Origin: Betaproteobacteria bacterium
GTDB taxonomy: Bacteria; Pseudomonadota; Gammaproteobacteria; Burkholderiales; SG8-39
Assembly (NCBI GenBank): GCA_016713125.1
Contig: JADJPT010000011.1
Span: 1-64,000, forward strand
Direction of reading: 5' to 3'
DNA length: 64,000 bases
Every line of letters begins with the position of its first letter. The first letter of the stretch is position 1. A program made the translations under genes and the position numbers. This document shows positions 7,346 through 16,101 of the stretch, one piece after another. Below the pieces are notes generated by a model. The model saw only the letters and a list, made by a program, of their open reading frames with translations, made no database searches and was not told where the DNA came from.

Positions 7346-7786
7346 ATGACCCTGACCTCCAGCCGCCACCACAAGCGCAGCATCGCCCTCACGATGTTGC
7401 TCGTGTGGGTGTTCGCGCTGCTGTCGGGAGTGGCGAATGCCTGTCTGACGGAACCGCGCGGCGAACTGGCGCATGCCGGCATCCAGGTTTCGCAGGCAGA
7501 CCATCCGGCGCCAGCCACCGTGCAACCCCACGCGGCGGATCAAGCGCAGCACGACGAGCACCCCGACAAGGCACCGTGCCAGAAGTCCTGCGACGCGTCG
7601 TCGCAGACCCTTCTGAAGCAACTGCCCAAGGTCGACACGCCTGACCTACAGGCCCTGGTCCCTGTGACTCACAGGCAGGTCAACGACCTGCACATGGCGC
7701 CGGCCGCACAGGTCCGCGCCGCCCTTGCAGCGGTTCCACCGCCCTCACCCCCTCCGCGGGTGCAGTTCTCCCGGCTCGCGCTGTAG
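7346..7786 (+). CDS. Small exported protein, paralogue of 57976-58392
   Basis: 146 residues. A basic N-terminus and a hydrophobic segment ending LLSGVANACL precede a His/Asp/Gln-rich mature part containing a CQKSCDASSQTLLKQ element and the closing motif PPPRVQFSRLAL. The protein at 57976-58392 has the same plan (GVANACAL, a C...C pair, PPPRIAFQRLAL), so the two are paralogues. Their metal-island location and Cys/His content suggest metal or redox sensing at the membrane; function not known. ATG 7346 is chosen; a TTG lies 6 bases upstream. First gene of the plus-strand arm. Confidence 0.65.
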   Translation: MTLTSSRHHKRSIALTMLLVWVFALLSGVANACLTEPRGELAHAGIQVSQADHPAPATVQPHAADQAQHDEHPDKAPCQKSCDASSQTLLKQLPKVDTPDLQALVPVTHRQVNDLHMAPAAQVRAALAAVPPPSPPPRVQFSRLAL

Positions 7787-7862
7787 CGCGCGAACCGCGG
7801 GTCGCGGCGAAGGACGCTCCAGCGCGCCCCTTGCCGGCGGCCCGCCGCGCAGCCCCGACCTG

Positions 7863-7885
7863 TTGACTCCGTAGTCGACTACGGA
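7863..7885 (+). promoter_or_regulatory. MerR-type promoter: TTGACT plus perfect 18-bp dyad
   Basis: TTGACT (7863-7868) overlaps by one base the perfect palindrome TCCGTAGTCGACTACGGA (7868-7885). A -35 box abutting a dyad that fills the long spacer is the hallmark of MerR-family promoters, and CCGTA...TACGG is the usual half-site. The -10 expected after a 19-base spacer is poor. It precedes the Met-rich protein gene starting at 7979. Confidence 0.7.
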
Positions 7886-7978
7886 CCGCACAGTCGGACC
7901 GCGAGTCGCGGCATCACTCCCTCAACCGGCCACCAGCGGCCGCCCGTCCGATCGTTCTCTCGCTTCCAGGAGGCTTCC

Positions 7979-8413
7979 ATGTTCCGTTTCCGCACCCTCT
8001 CCGTTGTCGCGGCTCTCGCGGCTGTTTCCGTGGCTTCGTTCGCGCAGGACGACCAGCACAAGGCCCATCACCCTGCCGGGGCGGCTTCCGCGGCGATGCC
8101 CGCACCGGCCACCGGCAAGCCCGCGGGCATGCCCGACATGGCCATGATGGACAAGCACATGAAGGCCATGCAGGCGATGCACGACAAGATGGCCAGCGCG
8201 AAGACTCCGGCCGAGCGCGAGGTCCTGATGGCCGAGCACATGAAGCTCATGCAGGAAGGCATGTCGATGATGGGGGGCATGGCGCCAGGGAAGGCGCCAG
8301 CCAACGCCGTCGCGCGCCAGCAGATGATGGAGAAGCGCATGGACATGATGCAGTCGATGATGCAGATGATGATGGACCGCATGCCCATGTCTCCTGCAGC
8401 ACCGGGGAAGTGA
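7979..8413 (+). CDS. Met-rich periplasmic protein
   Basis: 144 residues: signal peptide (FRFRTLSVVAALAAVSVASFA), a His-containing linker, then a helix-forming Met-rich region (MPDMAMMDKHMKAMQAMH, GMSMMGGM, QQMMEKRMDMMQSMMQMM). Dense Met/His content in an exported protein of a copper cluster suggests Cu(I) binding or buffering; inferred, not a named family. A strong ribosome site (AGGAGG) precedes the ATG and a MerR-type promoter lies at 7863-7885. A close paralogue is at 30627-31034, sharing AR/ERS-LM-EQMKLMQ and the terminal Met run. Confidence 0.85.
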   Translation: MFRFRTLSVVAALAAVSVASFAQDDQHKAHHPAGAASAAMPAPATGKPAGMPDMAMMDKHMKAMQAMHDKMASAKTPAEREVLMAEHMKLMQEGMSMMGGMAPGKAPANAVARQQMMEKRMDMMQSMMQMMMDRMPMSPAAPGK

Positions 8414-8476
8414 CCCTCGTACTCGCCCGAAAGCGCCGGTCGAACCCTTCGAATCGGACCCGCACAGGAGCCCCCC

Positions 8477-8782
8477 ATGGATCATGACCACGACGAGCCA
8501 AACCGCCGAGCGCGCAGTTTCTGGCGCAGCCGATATGCCATCGGACTGCTGGTGTTTGCCGCGATCGGCCTGTTCTTCCTGCTGACCGAACACCGCGCAC
8601 ACACCCTGGGCGCCCTGCCCTACCTGCTACTGGCTGCGTCCCCGTTCCTGCACATCTTCATGCACCGCGGCCACGGCCACGGTCACGGTGATGCGCACGA
8701 TGACAAGGGGCCCTCGAACGACCGCGCCGCAGGTCCGGAAGCGTCCGACGGGCGTACGCGGAAGACGCACCACCACCACTGA
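8477..8782 (+). CDS. DUF2933 small membrane protein
   Basis: 101 residues: charged N-terminus, two close hydrophobic segments (YAIGLLVFAAIGLFFLLTEH and LGALPYLLLAASPFLHIFMH) and a His-rich tail (HRGHGHGHGDAHDD, HHHH). This is the DUF2933 pattern, common beside copper and other metal-resistance genes, with no defined activity. Ribosome site AGGAG upstream. Related genes lie at 57224-57511 and, more weakly, 54464-54682. It is followed after 12 bases by the methyltransferase gene. Confidence 0.85.
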   Translation: MDHDHDEPNRRARSFWRSRYAIGLLVFAAIGLFFLLTEHRAHTLGALPYLLLAASPFLHIFMHRGHGHGHGDAHDDKGPSNDRAAGPEASDGRTRKTHHHH

Positions 8783-8794
8783 GGGGATCTGCAG

Positions 8795-9445
8795 ATGAGC
8801 CACGACCAACCCGGCTACGGACTGTGGATGCTTGTCATCCTCAATTCGGCCATCTTCCTGATGTTCGCCTTCAGCTTCTTCAAGCCGCAGACCGGCCGCG
8901 ACTGGCGCACCTTCGGGGCCTTCGCGGCCTTCGTGGTTGCGCTGTTCGTCGAGATGTACGGATTCCCGCTCACGATCTACCTGATGTCGGGCTGGCTGCA
9001 GACGAAGTACCCCACCCTGGACCTGATGTCGCACAACAGCGGGCACCTCTGGTCGACGCTGCTCGGCGAGAAGGGCGATCCGCACTTCGGGGTGCTCCAC
9101 ATTGCCAGCTATGTCTTCCTCGGGCTGGGCTTCTACCTGCTGTCCGCGGCCTGGAACGTGCTGTACCACGCCCAGCGCGCCAACCGGCTGGCGACGACCG
9201 GGCCCTATGCGCGCATCCGCCACCCTCAGTACGTCGCCTTCGTGATGATCCTGCTCGGCTTCCTGCTGCAGTGGCCCACGCTGCTGACGCTGGTGATGTT
9301 CCCGATCCTGGTGGCCATGTACGGACGTCTTGCCGTCACGGAAGAACGCGAGATGCGCGACCGTTTCGGCACCGAGTTCGACGCCTACGCGGCGCGAACG
9401 CCGCGCTTCGTTCCCGCACTGGGCGACCGCGCCTCGGCCGCCTGA
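8795..9445 (+). CDS. Isoprenylcysteine carboxyl methyltransferase-family membrane protein
   Basis: 216 residues with about five membrane segments. The conserved SAM-binding C-terminal part is clear: GPYARIRHPQYVAF, a hydrophobic hairpin, then EEREMRDRFGTEFDAYAARTPRF, as in ICMT/PEMT-like bacterial methyltransferases. The substrate (isoprenoid, phospholipid or other small molecule) is not known. Its position between DUF2933 and the Rieske gene in a metal cluster is recurrent in such islands. Short spacing suggests co-transcription. Confidence 0.85.
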   Translation: MSHDQPGYGLWMLVILNSAIFLMFAFSFFKPQTGRDWRTFGAFAAFVVALFVEMYGFPLTIYLMSGWLQTKYPTLDLMSHNSGHLWSTLLGEKGDPHFGVLHIASYVFLGLGFYLLSAAWNVLYHAQRANRLATTGPYARIRHPQYVAFVMILLGFLLQWPTLLTLVMFPILVAMYGRLAVTEEREMRDRFGTEFDAYAARTPRFVPALGDRASAA

Positions 9446-9522
9446 GGCCGGTGATCGCATGCGAAAGACAACCGCCGTTGCACCGTGGTCCACAACGTAG
9501 TACGACCTTGCGGGAGACTACC

Positions 9523-10128
9523 GTGACGAACTCCGTCATCTCTGCCGATTCGCCAGACGATGCAGACCGCCGGCTCTGGCTCGGCGCGGCAACGGCTGCC
9601 GGCGGCGCGGGACTGGTCGCCACCACGGTGCCTTTCGTGGCCTCGCTCGCGCCCAGCGAGAAGGCGCGTGCACTGGGTGCGCCGGTCGACGTCGACCTGG
9701 GCAGCCTGCGCCCCGGCGAACTGCGCACGGTCGAGTGGCGCGGCAAGCCGGTGTTCGTGCTGCGCCGCACGCCCGAGATGGTCGACGCGCTGGCGCGGCA
9801 CGACACCCTGCTCGCCGACCCGCAGTCGCGCCGGTCGGAGCAGCCCGAAACTGCGCGCAACGCGTTGCGCTCGAGCCGGCCCGACCTGGCAGTGATCGAG
9901 GCGGTGTGCACCCACCTGGGCTGCGTCCCCACCTTCCGGCCCACGCCCGGCAGCCCCGACATCGGCGCGCAGTGGCCCGGCGGCTTCTACTGCCCCTGCC
10001 ACGGGTCGAAGTTCGACCTCGCCGGTCGCGTGTTCAAGAACGTACCGGCACCGACCAACCTGACCGTGCCGCCGCACCGTTTCCTCTCCGAGACCGTGCT
10101 GCTGATCGGCGCCGATCCGACCGCCTGA
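9523..10128 (+). CDS. Rieske iron-sulfur protein (bc1-type), solitary
   Basis: 201 residues from GTG 9523 (GGGAG upstream). An N-terminal RR-x-W-LGAATAAGG segment works as a Tat-like signal/anchor. The Rieske domain has both ligand boxes: CTHLGC (Cys129, His131, with disulfide Cys134) and CPCHGS (Cys157, Cys159 disulfide partner, His160), matching the ubiquinol-cytochrome c reductase subunit. The cytochrome b and c1 genes that normally follow are absent; PPK2 comes next. It could supply a spare Rieske subunit to the housekeeping bc1 complex or serve another quinol oxidase. Confidence 0.88.
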   Translation: MTNSVISADSPDDADRRLWLGAATAAGGAGLVATTVPFVASLAPSEKARALGAPVDVDLGSLRPGELRTVEWRGKPVFVLRRTPEMVDALARHDTLLADPQSRRSEQPETARNALRSSRPDLAVIEAVCTHLGCVPTFRPTPGSPDIGAQWPGGFYCPCHGSKFDLAGRVFKNVPAPTNLTVPPHRFLSETVLLIGADPTA

Positions 10129-10137
10129 GGGACCACC

Positions 10138-11007
10138 ATGTCCAAGAAGCACAAGAAGCAACGCAAGCACGACGGGATCAGTACCGACGACGGCGCAGGC
10201 GGAACGACCGCACGAACGCCCGCTGCCGAGAGCCCCTCCGACCGATCCCTGTCGAGGGAGGAATACGAGGCCCAACTTCACGTGCTGCAGGTCGAGCTGG
10301 TGAAGCTGCAACGCCACTTCATCCGCTGCCAGGACCGGATCCTGGTGGTGCTCGAAGGTCGCGACGCCGCCGGCAAGGACGGCAGCATCAAGCGCATCGT
10401 CGAGTACCTCAGCCCGCGCGAGACCCGCGTCGTCGCGCTGGGCAAGCCCTCCGACCGCGAGCGCAGCGGCTGGTACTTCCAGCGCTACGTGCCGCACCTC
10501 CCGGTCGCCGAGGAACTCGTGCTGTTCAACCGCAGTTGGTACAACCGTGCCGGCGTTGAGCACGTCATGGGCTTCTGCACCAAGGAGCAGCATGCAGAGT
10601 TCATGCAATCCGTGCCGAAGTTCGAGGAGATGCTGGTCGGATCGGGCATCAAGCTGCTGAAGTACTACCTCGACGTCAGCAAGGCGGAACAGGCCAAGCG
10701 CCTCGAGGAACGCCGCCGCGACCCGCTCAAACAGTGGAAGTCGAGCCCGATCGACGCAGTGGCCGTCAAGCATTGGAAAGCGTATTCCGCGGCACGCGAC
10801 GCCATGCTGATGCGAACGCACACGGCGACAGCGCCGTGGCGCATCGTGCGCGCGGACAACAAGCGCCTGGCCCGTCTCAACCTGATGCGCGACATCCTCT
10901 CCCGGCTCCACTACGCCGGCCGGAAGGACAAGCTCGTGCGTCCCGACCCCGACATCGTGTTCGAGTTCTCTCCCGATTGCCTCGAGGCCGGACGCCTGGC
11001 CCGCTGA
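10138..11007 (+). CDS. ppk2: Polyphosphate kinase 2 (PPK2)
   Basis: 289 residues. A Lys-rich N-terminus (SKKHKKQRKH) precedes the PPK2 core: Walker A GRDAAGKDGS (about 74-83), the PPK2 motif GWYFQRYVPHLP, the lid-type NRSWYNRAGVEHVMGF, and KQWKSSPIDAVAVKHW. PPK2 uses polyphosphate to phosphorylate nucleoside di- or monophosphates. One-domain proteins of this length usually act on NDPs. Placed 9 bases after the Rieske gene. It would give the cluster an ATP source independent of respiration. Confidence 0.92.
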   Translation: MSKKHKKQRKHDGISTDDGAGGTTARTPAAESPSDRSLSREEYEAQLHVLQVELVKLQRHFIRCQDRILVVLEGRDAAGKDGSIKRIVEYLSPRETRVVALGKPSDRERSGWYFQRYVPHLPVAEELVLFNRSWYNRAGVEHVMGFCTKEQHAEFMQSVPKFEEMLVGSGIKLLKYYLDVSKAEQAKRLEERRRDPLKQWKSSPIDAVAVKHWKAYSAARDAMLMRTHTATAPWRIVRADNKRLARLNLMRDILSRLHYAGRKDKLVRPDPDIVFEFSPDCLEAGRLAR

Positions 11008-11029
11008 CATCCCATCCAAAGGATCCTTC

Positions 11030-11410
11030 ATGAAGACAAGCACCGTAGAAGTCGGCGAACTGGTCTCGAGCCTGAGCGCCGCCGGCGTGCAGCGCCAGAT
11101 CGCGGCGCTGCCGGGCGTTCACCACGTCGACGTCAACTACGTCGCCGGCAGCGCCACCGTCCACTACGACGAGACGAAGACCTCGCTGGAGGACATCCGA
11201 CGGCGCATCGTCGAGTGCGGCTACCACTGCCGCGGCGAGATGCTGCCCGCCCACGTCTGCCCGCCCGAGGGACATGCCGGTCACGCAGGCCCACGACACG
11301 CGCGCGCCCATGCCGGCATGCCGCCCATGGTCACGCTGCGCATGCCGCCGCGGCAGCTCGCCTCGGCCCCGGTCACCACGAAGGCTCCCGCCGCACGCGG
11401 GTCACGCGGC
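11030..11410 (+). pseudogene. N-terminal part of Cu P-type ATPase, out of frame with the body
   Basis: ATG 11030 opens a heavy-metal-associated-like domain (EVGELVSSLSAAGVQRQIAALPGV, then VNYVAGSATVHYDE, then VECGYHC) that continues into a His-rich linker (GHAGHAGPRHARAHAG). The CxxC metal motif is absent. The ATPase body at 11445-13499 is in another frame. His/Ala-rich residues are found in all three frames across 11270-11440, so one or two indels in this GC-rich linker probably separate two parts of one gene. Related ATPases have this domain fused to the body. Confidence 0.65.
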
Positions 11411-11444
11411 GCATGCCGGCCACGGCGGCGAAGCCGCGCATCAG

Positions 11445-13499
11445 ATGAGCGACATGATGCACGACATGGGCCACGCGCCCGGCATGTCGATGCAGGACAT
11501 GGCCAACGACATGCGCAACCGCTTCCTGGTCGCGCTGCTGTTTGCGATTCCGGTGTTCCTCTACTCGCCGATGGGCAAGATGTTCGGCGACTTCGCGACG
11601 CCGTTCGGGATGGATCGCAACCTCTTCCTGTTCATCGTCGCGACCGGCGCCATCGCCTATCCCGGCTGGCCGTTCTTCATCGCCGGCTGGCGTGCCGCGC
11701 GCAACAAGGTGGCCAATATGGCGACGCTGGTGGTGCTGTCCGTCGGCACCGGCTACGTGTTCAGCCTCGGCGCCACCTTCTTCTACGAAGGCGAGGTGTT
11801 CTACGAAGCCGCTTCCGTGCTGCTGGTGTTCATCCTGCTTGGCCACTGGCTGGAGATGCGTGCCCGTGCCGGTGCCTCCGATGCGATCCGCGCGCTGATG
11901 GATCTGGCGCCGCCGATGGCTACCGTCCTGCGCAACGGCGTCGAGACCAAGGTGCCGACCGCCGAAGTGCTGGTCGGCGAGACGGTGGTCATCAAGCCGG
12001 GCGACAAGATCCCGGTAGACGGAAAGATCATCGACGGCGCATCGCAGGTCGACGAATCGATGCTCACCGGCGAATCGATGCCGGTCAAGAAGGTGGTCGG
12101 CAACGCGGTGATCGGCGCGACCATCAACAAGAGCGGCAGCTTCCGCTACCAGGCCACCAAGGTCGGCGCCGACACGGCGCTCGCGCAGATCGTCAAGCTG
12201 GTGCAGGAAGCGCAGAACTCGAAGGCGCCGGGCCAGTTGCTCGCCGACCAGGCCTCGCAGTGGCTGGTGCTCATCGCCATCGTCGTCGGACTCGCGACCT
12301 TCGCGGTGTGGTTCTGGGTCCTCGGCCAGCCGCTGCTGTTCGCCCTCACGCTCACCATCACCGTCTTCGTCATCGCCTGCCCCGACGCGCTCGGGCTGGC
12401 GACGCCGATGGCGATCATGGTCGGTACGGGCCTCGGGGCGATGAACGGCATCCTGTTCAAGAACGCCGCTGCGCTGGAGAACGCGACCAAGCTGACGGTG
12501 GTCGTCTTCGACAAGACCGGCACGCTGACGCTGGGCCAGCCGGACGTCGTCGAGATGGTGCCGGCGCCCGGTACGACGGAGGCGCAGTTGCTGTCCACCG
12601 CGGCCGCGGTGGAGAAGTTCTCCGAGCACCCGCTCGCGCTGGCGGTGCTCAAGCGCGCCGGCCCGGACACGCCGGAGACGGCGACCGCCTTCACCAACAT
12701 CGACGGCCAGGGCGCGCGCGCCAAGATCGGCGACGAGGTCGTGCTGCTCGGCAACCGCAAGCTGATGGAGGCGGAGCAGATCGGCCTCGCGGAACTGGCG
12801 GCCGAGGCAGCACGCCTGCAGGGCGGCGGCCGCACGGTCGTCCACGTGGCACGCGGCGGCCGCCTCATCGGCCTGATCGCGATCGCCGATGCCGTGCGCC
12901 CGACCTCCCGGGCCACGATCGCCAAGCTGCAGGAGCGCGGCGTCAAGGTCGCGATGATCACCGGCGACAACCAGGCCACGGCCGAGCGCATCGGCAAGGA
13001 ACTCGGCATCGACATCGTGCTCGCCGACGTGCTGCCCGGCCAGAAGGCCTCGAAGATCAAGGAACTGCAGGACCAGGGTCACAAGGTCGCCATGGTCGGC
13101 GACGGCATCAACGATGCCCCGGCCCTCACGCAGGCCGATGTCGGCTTCGCCATCGGCGCGGGCACCGACGTGGCCATGGAAAGCGCCCAGGTGGTGCTGA
13201 TGAAGAGCGACCCCTACGACGTCGTCGGCGCGATCGAGCTGTCGCGCGCGACGCTGCGCAAGATGCACCAGAACCTGTGGTGGGCGGTGGGCTACAACGT
13301 GATCGCCTTCCCGCTCGCGGCCGGCGTGTTCTATCCGTTCACGCTGTCGCCCGAGGTCGCGGCGCTGTCGATGTCGGGCAGTTCGGCCATCGTGGCGATC
13401 AACGCGCTGATGCTCAAGCGCACCAAGCTCGCCGGCATCCGCAGTCCGCACCCTTCCGCCGTCGCGCCGTCGCCGGTTGCGCAAGGCGCGTCGGCCTGA
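11445..13499 (+). CDS. Copper-type heavy-metal P-type ATPase with CPD motif
   Basis: 684 residues from ATG 11445 (MSDMMHDMGHAPGMSM, a Met/His-rich lead-in); the frame is open further 5'. All P-type parts are visible: TGES loop (ESMLTGESMPVKK), membrane metal motif CPD (VIACPDALGLATP) where CPC or CPH is usual, phosphorylation site DKTGTLTLGQP, the SEHPLALAV nucleotide-binding His, and GDGINDAPALTQAD. Most likely exports Cu(I) or a related ion across the inner membrane. The N-terminal HMA-like domain (from 11030) is out of frame. CopA follows 69 bases later. Confidence 0.9.
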   Translation: MSDMMHDMGHAPGMSMQDMANDMRNRFLVALLFAIPVFLYSPMGKMFGDFATPFGMDRNLFLFIVATGAIAYPGWPFFIAGWRAARNKVANMATLVVLSVGTGYVFSLGATFFYEGEVFYEAASVLLVFILLGHWLEMRARAGASDAIRALMDLAPPMATVLRNGVETKVPTAEVLVGETVVIKPGDKIPVDGKIIDGASQVDESMLTGESMPVKKVVGNAVIGATINKSGSFRYQATKVGADTALAQIVKLVQEAQNSKAPGQLLADQASQWLVLIAIVVGLATFAVWFWVLGQPLLFALTLTITVFVIACPDALGLATPMAIMVGTGLGAMNGILFKNAAALENATKLTVVVFDKTGTLTLGQPDVVEMVPAPGTTEAQLLSTAAAVEKFSEHPLALAVLKRAGPDTPETATAFTNIDGQGARAKIGDEVVLLGNRKLMEAEQIGLAELAAEAARLQGGGRTVVHVARGGRLIGLIAIADAVRPTSRATIAKLQERGVKVAMITGDNQATAERIGKELGIDIVLADVLPGQKASKIKELQDQGHKVAMVGDGINDAPALTQADVGFAIGAGTDVAMESAQVVLMKSDPYDVVGAIELSRATLRKMHQNLWWAVGYNVIAFPLAAGVFYPFTLSPEVAALSMSGSSAIVAINALMLKRTKLAGIRSPHPSAVAPSPVAQGASA

Positions 13500-13568
13500 G
13501 GCGGACGCACCGCCGTCAGTCGCATGCACTCACAGGCCCATCTCATCCCACCCACAGGAGTCCTTTCG

Positions 13569-15356
13569 ATGAACCGCCACCCAGCCGACCGGAGGGCCGC
13601 CGCCGGCCACGTCCTGCCCCGGCGTCGCTTCCTCCAGGGCACGGCCGGCATGGCCGCCATGCTGGCCTGGCCGCTCGGCGCCAATGCCGTCGTGAAGGAG
13701 TCGCACCGCGCTCTGCCGCTGTCGTCCTCGCGCGTCGACAACAAGTTCGAGCTGACGCTGGCACGCACCCAGGTCAACTTCACCGGCACGCCGGCCTCGG
13801 CCATCACCCTCAACGGCACGGTGCCCGGCCCGCTGCTTCGCATGCACGAAGGGCGCGATGTCACCATCTCGCTGACCAACCGGCTCGACGAAGTGACCGC
13901 AGCGCACTGGCACGGGCTCAAGGTGCCGAACAAGATGGACGGCGTGCCGGGCGTCACCTTCCCGGGCATCCAACCGGGCGAGACCTTCCAGTATCAGTTC
14001 GAGCTGCGCCAGAGCGGCACCTACTGGTATCACAGCCACGCGATCCTGCAGGAACCTGCCGGCTTCTACGCCCCGCTGATCATCGACCCGCTGGTGCGCG
14101 AGCCGTTCGGCTACGACCGCGAATACGTCGTGATGCTGTCCGAGTGGGTCGACACGCCGCCCGAGAAGGTGCTGGCGAATCTGAAGAAGGTCGAGGGCTA
14201 CTACAACGACCGGCGCCAGACGCTGCCGGAACTGTTTGCCGCTCTGAAGACAGCGGCATCCTCCCAGGAGCGTGAGGCAATCTGGAACGAGCGGCTCGCC
14301 TGGGCGCGCATGCGGATGGACCCGACGGACGCGACCGACGGCGGCAGCCAGTGGCAGTTCCTCGTCCATGGCCAGCGCGTCGAGGACAACTGGACTGCGC
14401 TGTTCCGGCCCGGCGAGCGCATCCGCCTGCGCTTGATCAACGCGTCGGCGATGAACTTCTTCGACGTCTCGATCCCGGGGCTGGACCTGACCGTGGTGCA
14501 GGCCGACGGCCAGAACGTCCAGCCCGTCAAGGTCCGTGAGCTGCGCATGGGCAACGGCGAGACCTACGACGTGATCGTGCAGCCGAAGGAGCGCAAGGCC
14601 TACACGCTGTTCGCAGCGACCTCGGGGCGCATCGGTTTCGCCCGCGGCACGCTCGCGCCCGAACTCGGCATGGAGGGCGAGATCCCGCCCCTGGGCCCGC
14701 GGCCCGTGCGCAGCATGTCCGAGATGGCGGGTGCACACGGCGGCGCCCACGGCGCACCGGCCGCCGCGGCAGCGCCGACGGCGGCCGACCCCCACGCCGG
14801 ACACGGAGCCGCACCAGTCGCGCCTGCCAAGGCCGACCCGCATGCCATGCATGGCGGCATGCCGATGCCTGGGGAAATGCCCGGCATGGGGGGCATGGCG
14901 ATGGGCAGCCCCAAGGGGGCCGATCCACGCGCCGACGAGGTGAAGGACCGCCTCGCCTACGCCGATCTCGAGGCGCTTACGCCGATGCGGCTGCCGGCGG
15001 GTCCGGCGAAGAAGATCGACATGCGCCTGACCGGCGACATGAACCGCTACATCTGGTCGATCAACGACAAGAAGCTCTCGCAGGCGAAGTTCTTCGAGGC
15101 CCGTGTCGGTGAGCGGCTGGAGATCCGCCTGATCAACGAAACCATGATGGAACACCCGATGCACATGCACGGCGCGTTCTTCGTCGTGGACAACGGCAAG
15201 GGCGAGCGAGCGCCGCTCAAGCACACGGTCATCGTCAAGCCCGGCGAAACCATCACGGTGCACACCAGCTTCGACGAACCCGGACCCTGGGTCTTCCACT
15301 GCCACCTCTTCTATCACGCTGCCGCCGGCATGGTGCAGGCCATCGTCTTGAAGTGA
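13569..15356 (+). CDS. copA: CopA multicopper oxidase
   Basis: 595 residues. Twin-arginine signal (RRRFLQGTAGMAAMLAW) for export of the folded enzyme. Copper-site motifs are in order: HWHGLKVPNKMDG, YWYHSHAILQEPAG, HPMHMHGAFF and WVFHCHLFYHAAAGM. A Met/His-rich insert (HAMHGGMPMPGEMPGMGG) near 440-470 is typical of CopA/PcoA. The enzyme oxidises Cu(I) in the periplasm. AGGAG precedes ATG 13569; an upstream in-frame ATG (13524) lacks the Tat signal at its start. It is followed by copB 30 bases later. Confidence 0.95.
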   Translation: MNRHPADRRAAAGHVLPRRRFLQGTAGMAAMLAWPLGANAVVKESHRALPLSSSRVDNKFELTLARTQVNFTGTPASAITLNGTVPGPLLRMHEGRDVTISLTNRLDEVTAAHWHGLKVPNKMDGVPGVTFPGIQPGETFQYQFELRQSGTYWYHSHAILQEPAGFYAPLIIDPLVREPFGYDREYVVMLSEWVDTPPEKVLANLKKVEGYYNDRRQTLPELFAALKTAASSQEREAIWNERLAWARMRMDPTDATDGGSQWQFLVHGQRVEDNWTALFRPGERIRLRLINASAMNFFDVSIPGLDLTVVQADGQNVQPVKVRELRMGNGETYDVIVQPKERKAYTLFAATSGRIGFARGTLAPELGMEGEIPPLGPRPVRSMSEMAGAHGGAHGAPAAAAAPTAADPHAGHGAAPVAPAKADPHAMHGGMPMPGEMPGMGGMAMGSPKGADPRADEVKDRLAYADLEALTPMRLPAGPAKKIDMRLTGDMNRYIWSINDKKLSQAKFFEARVGERLEIRLINETMMEHPMHMHGAFFVVDNGKGERAPLKHTVIVKPGETITVHTSFDEPGPWVFHCHLFYHAAAGMVQAIVLK

Positions 15357-15386
15357 GTCCGCCCAAGAACCCGAGCACAGACAAGC

Positions 15387-16081
15387 ATGAACACGAAAAG
15401 AATCCAATGGACGCGTCCGCTGGCCGGCGCGCTGATCCTCTCGCTCGCCGGCGTCGCCGGCACTGCGCGCGCGATGGAAGACGACGCCGTCTTCCAGACC
15501 ACCCGCATCGAGGTCGATGCCGGCCGCCGCAACTCCAAGGACGCGGCGGCGTGGCGCGCCGACGGCTGGATCGGCACCGACTACAACCGTTTCGCGTGGC
15601 GGACCGAAGGTTCACGCCGCGGCGGCCGACTCGAGGACGCCGAAGTACAGGCGCTGTACAGCCGCTATGTCGCGCCCTTCTGGGACTTGCAGGTGGGGCT
15701 GCAGCAGAACTCAAGCCCCAGGCGCGCAACTCCGGCGTGTTCGGGATTCGTGGACTGGCGCCGTACGCGTACGACGTCGACCTCGCCGCCTTCGTTCGCA
15801 GCGACGGACGTGTCTTCGCGCGCACCCGCGTCGAGTACGACCTGCTGTTCACGAACCGCCTGATCGCCAAGCCATTCGTGGGCGTCGACTGGGCGGCGCG
15901 ATCGCTGCCGGCCGAGGGGATCAAGGCCGGCGCGACGTCGTCCGAGTGGGGGCTCAACCTGCGCTACGAGATCACGCGCGCGGTTTCGCCGTACCTGGAG
16001 GTCGGCCGCCAGTGGCAGCGCGAAGCAGGTGGCAGCACCAGCGTGAACTCAGTGCGCGCAGGCCTGCGGCTGGTGCTCTGA
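15387..16081 (+). pseudogene. copB: CopB outer-membrane copper resistance protein, frameshifted
   Basis: Starts with a signal peptide (NTKRIQWTRPLAGALILSLAG...) and a CopB-like barrel (GWIGTDYNRFAWRTEG, ALYSRYVAPFWDLQVGLQQ) in one frame. From about 15707 the homology continues in another frame (ELKPQARN, GLAPYAYDVDLAAFV, EYDLLFTNRL, ending GLRLVL). Adding one base near 15707 (CAG-GAA-CTC-AAG) restores a continuous 231-residue protein, shorter than usual because the Met-rich N-terminal region of CopB is absent. CopB proteins sit in the outer membrane and work with CopA. Confidence 0.8.
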
Positions 16082-16101
16082 AACTCGTCGAGAACATCAC
16101 G

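Noticed and set aside
11373..13529. Long open frame antisense to the P-type ATPase (about 718 codons)
   Set aside because: High-GC antisense shadow: low-complexity His/Arg/Asp composition, no domain, and it lies opposite clear ATPase motifs.
13530..15407. Long antisense open frame opposite copA
   Set aside because: Composition follows the complement of copA codons and no recognisable family motif is present.
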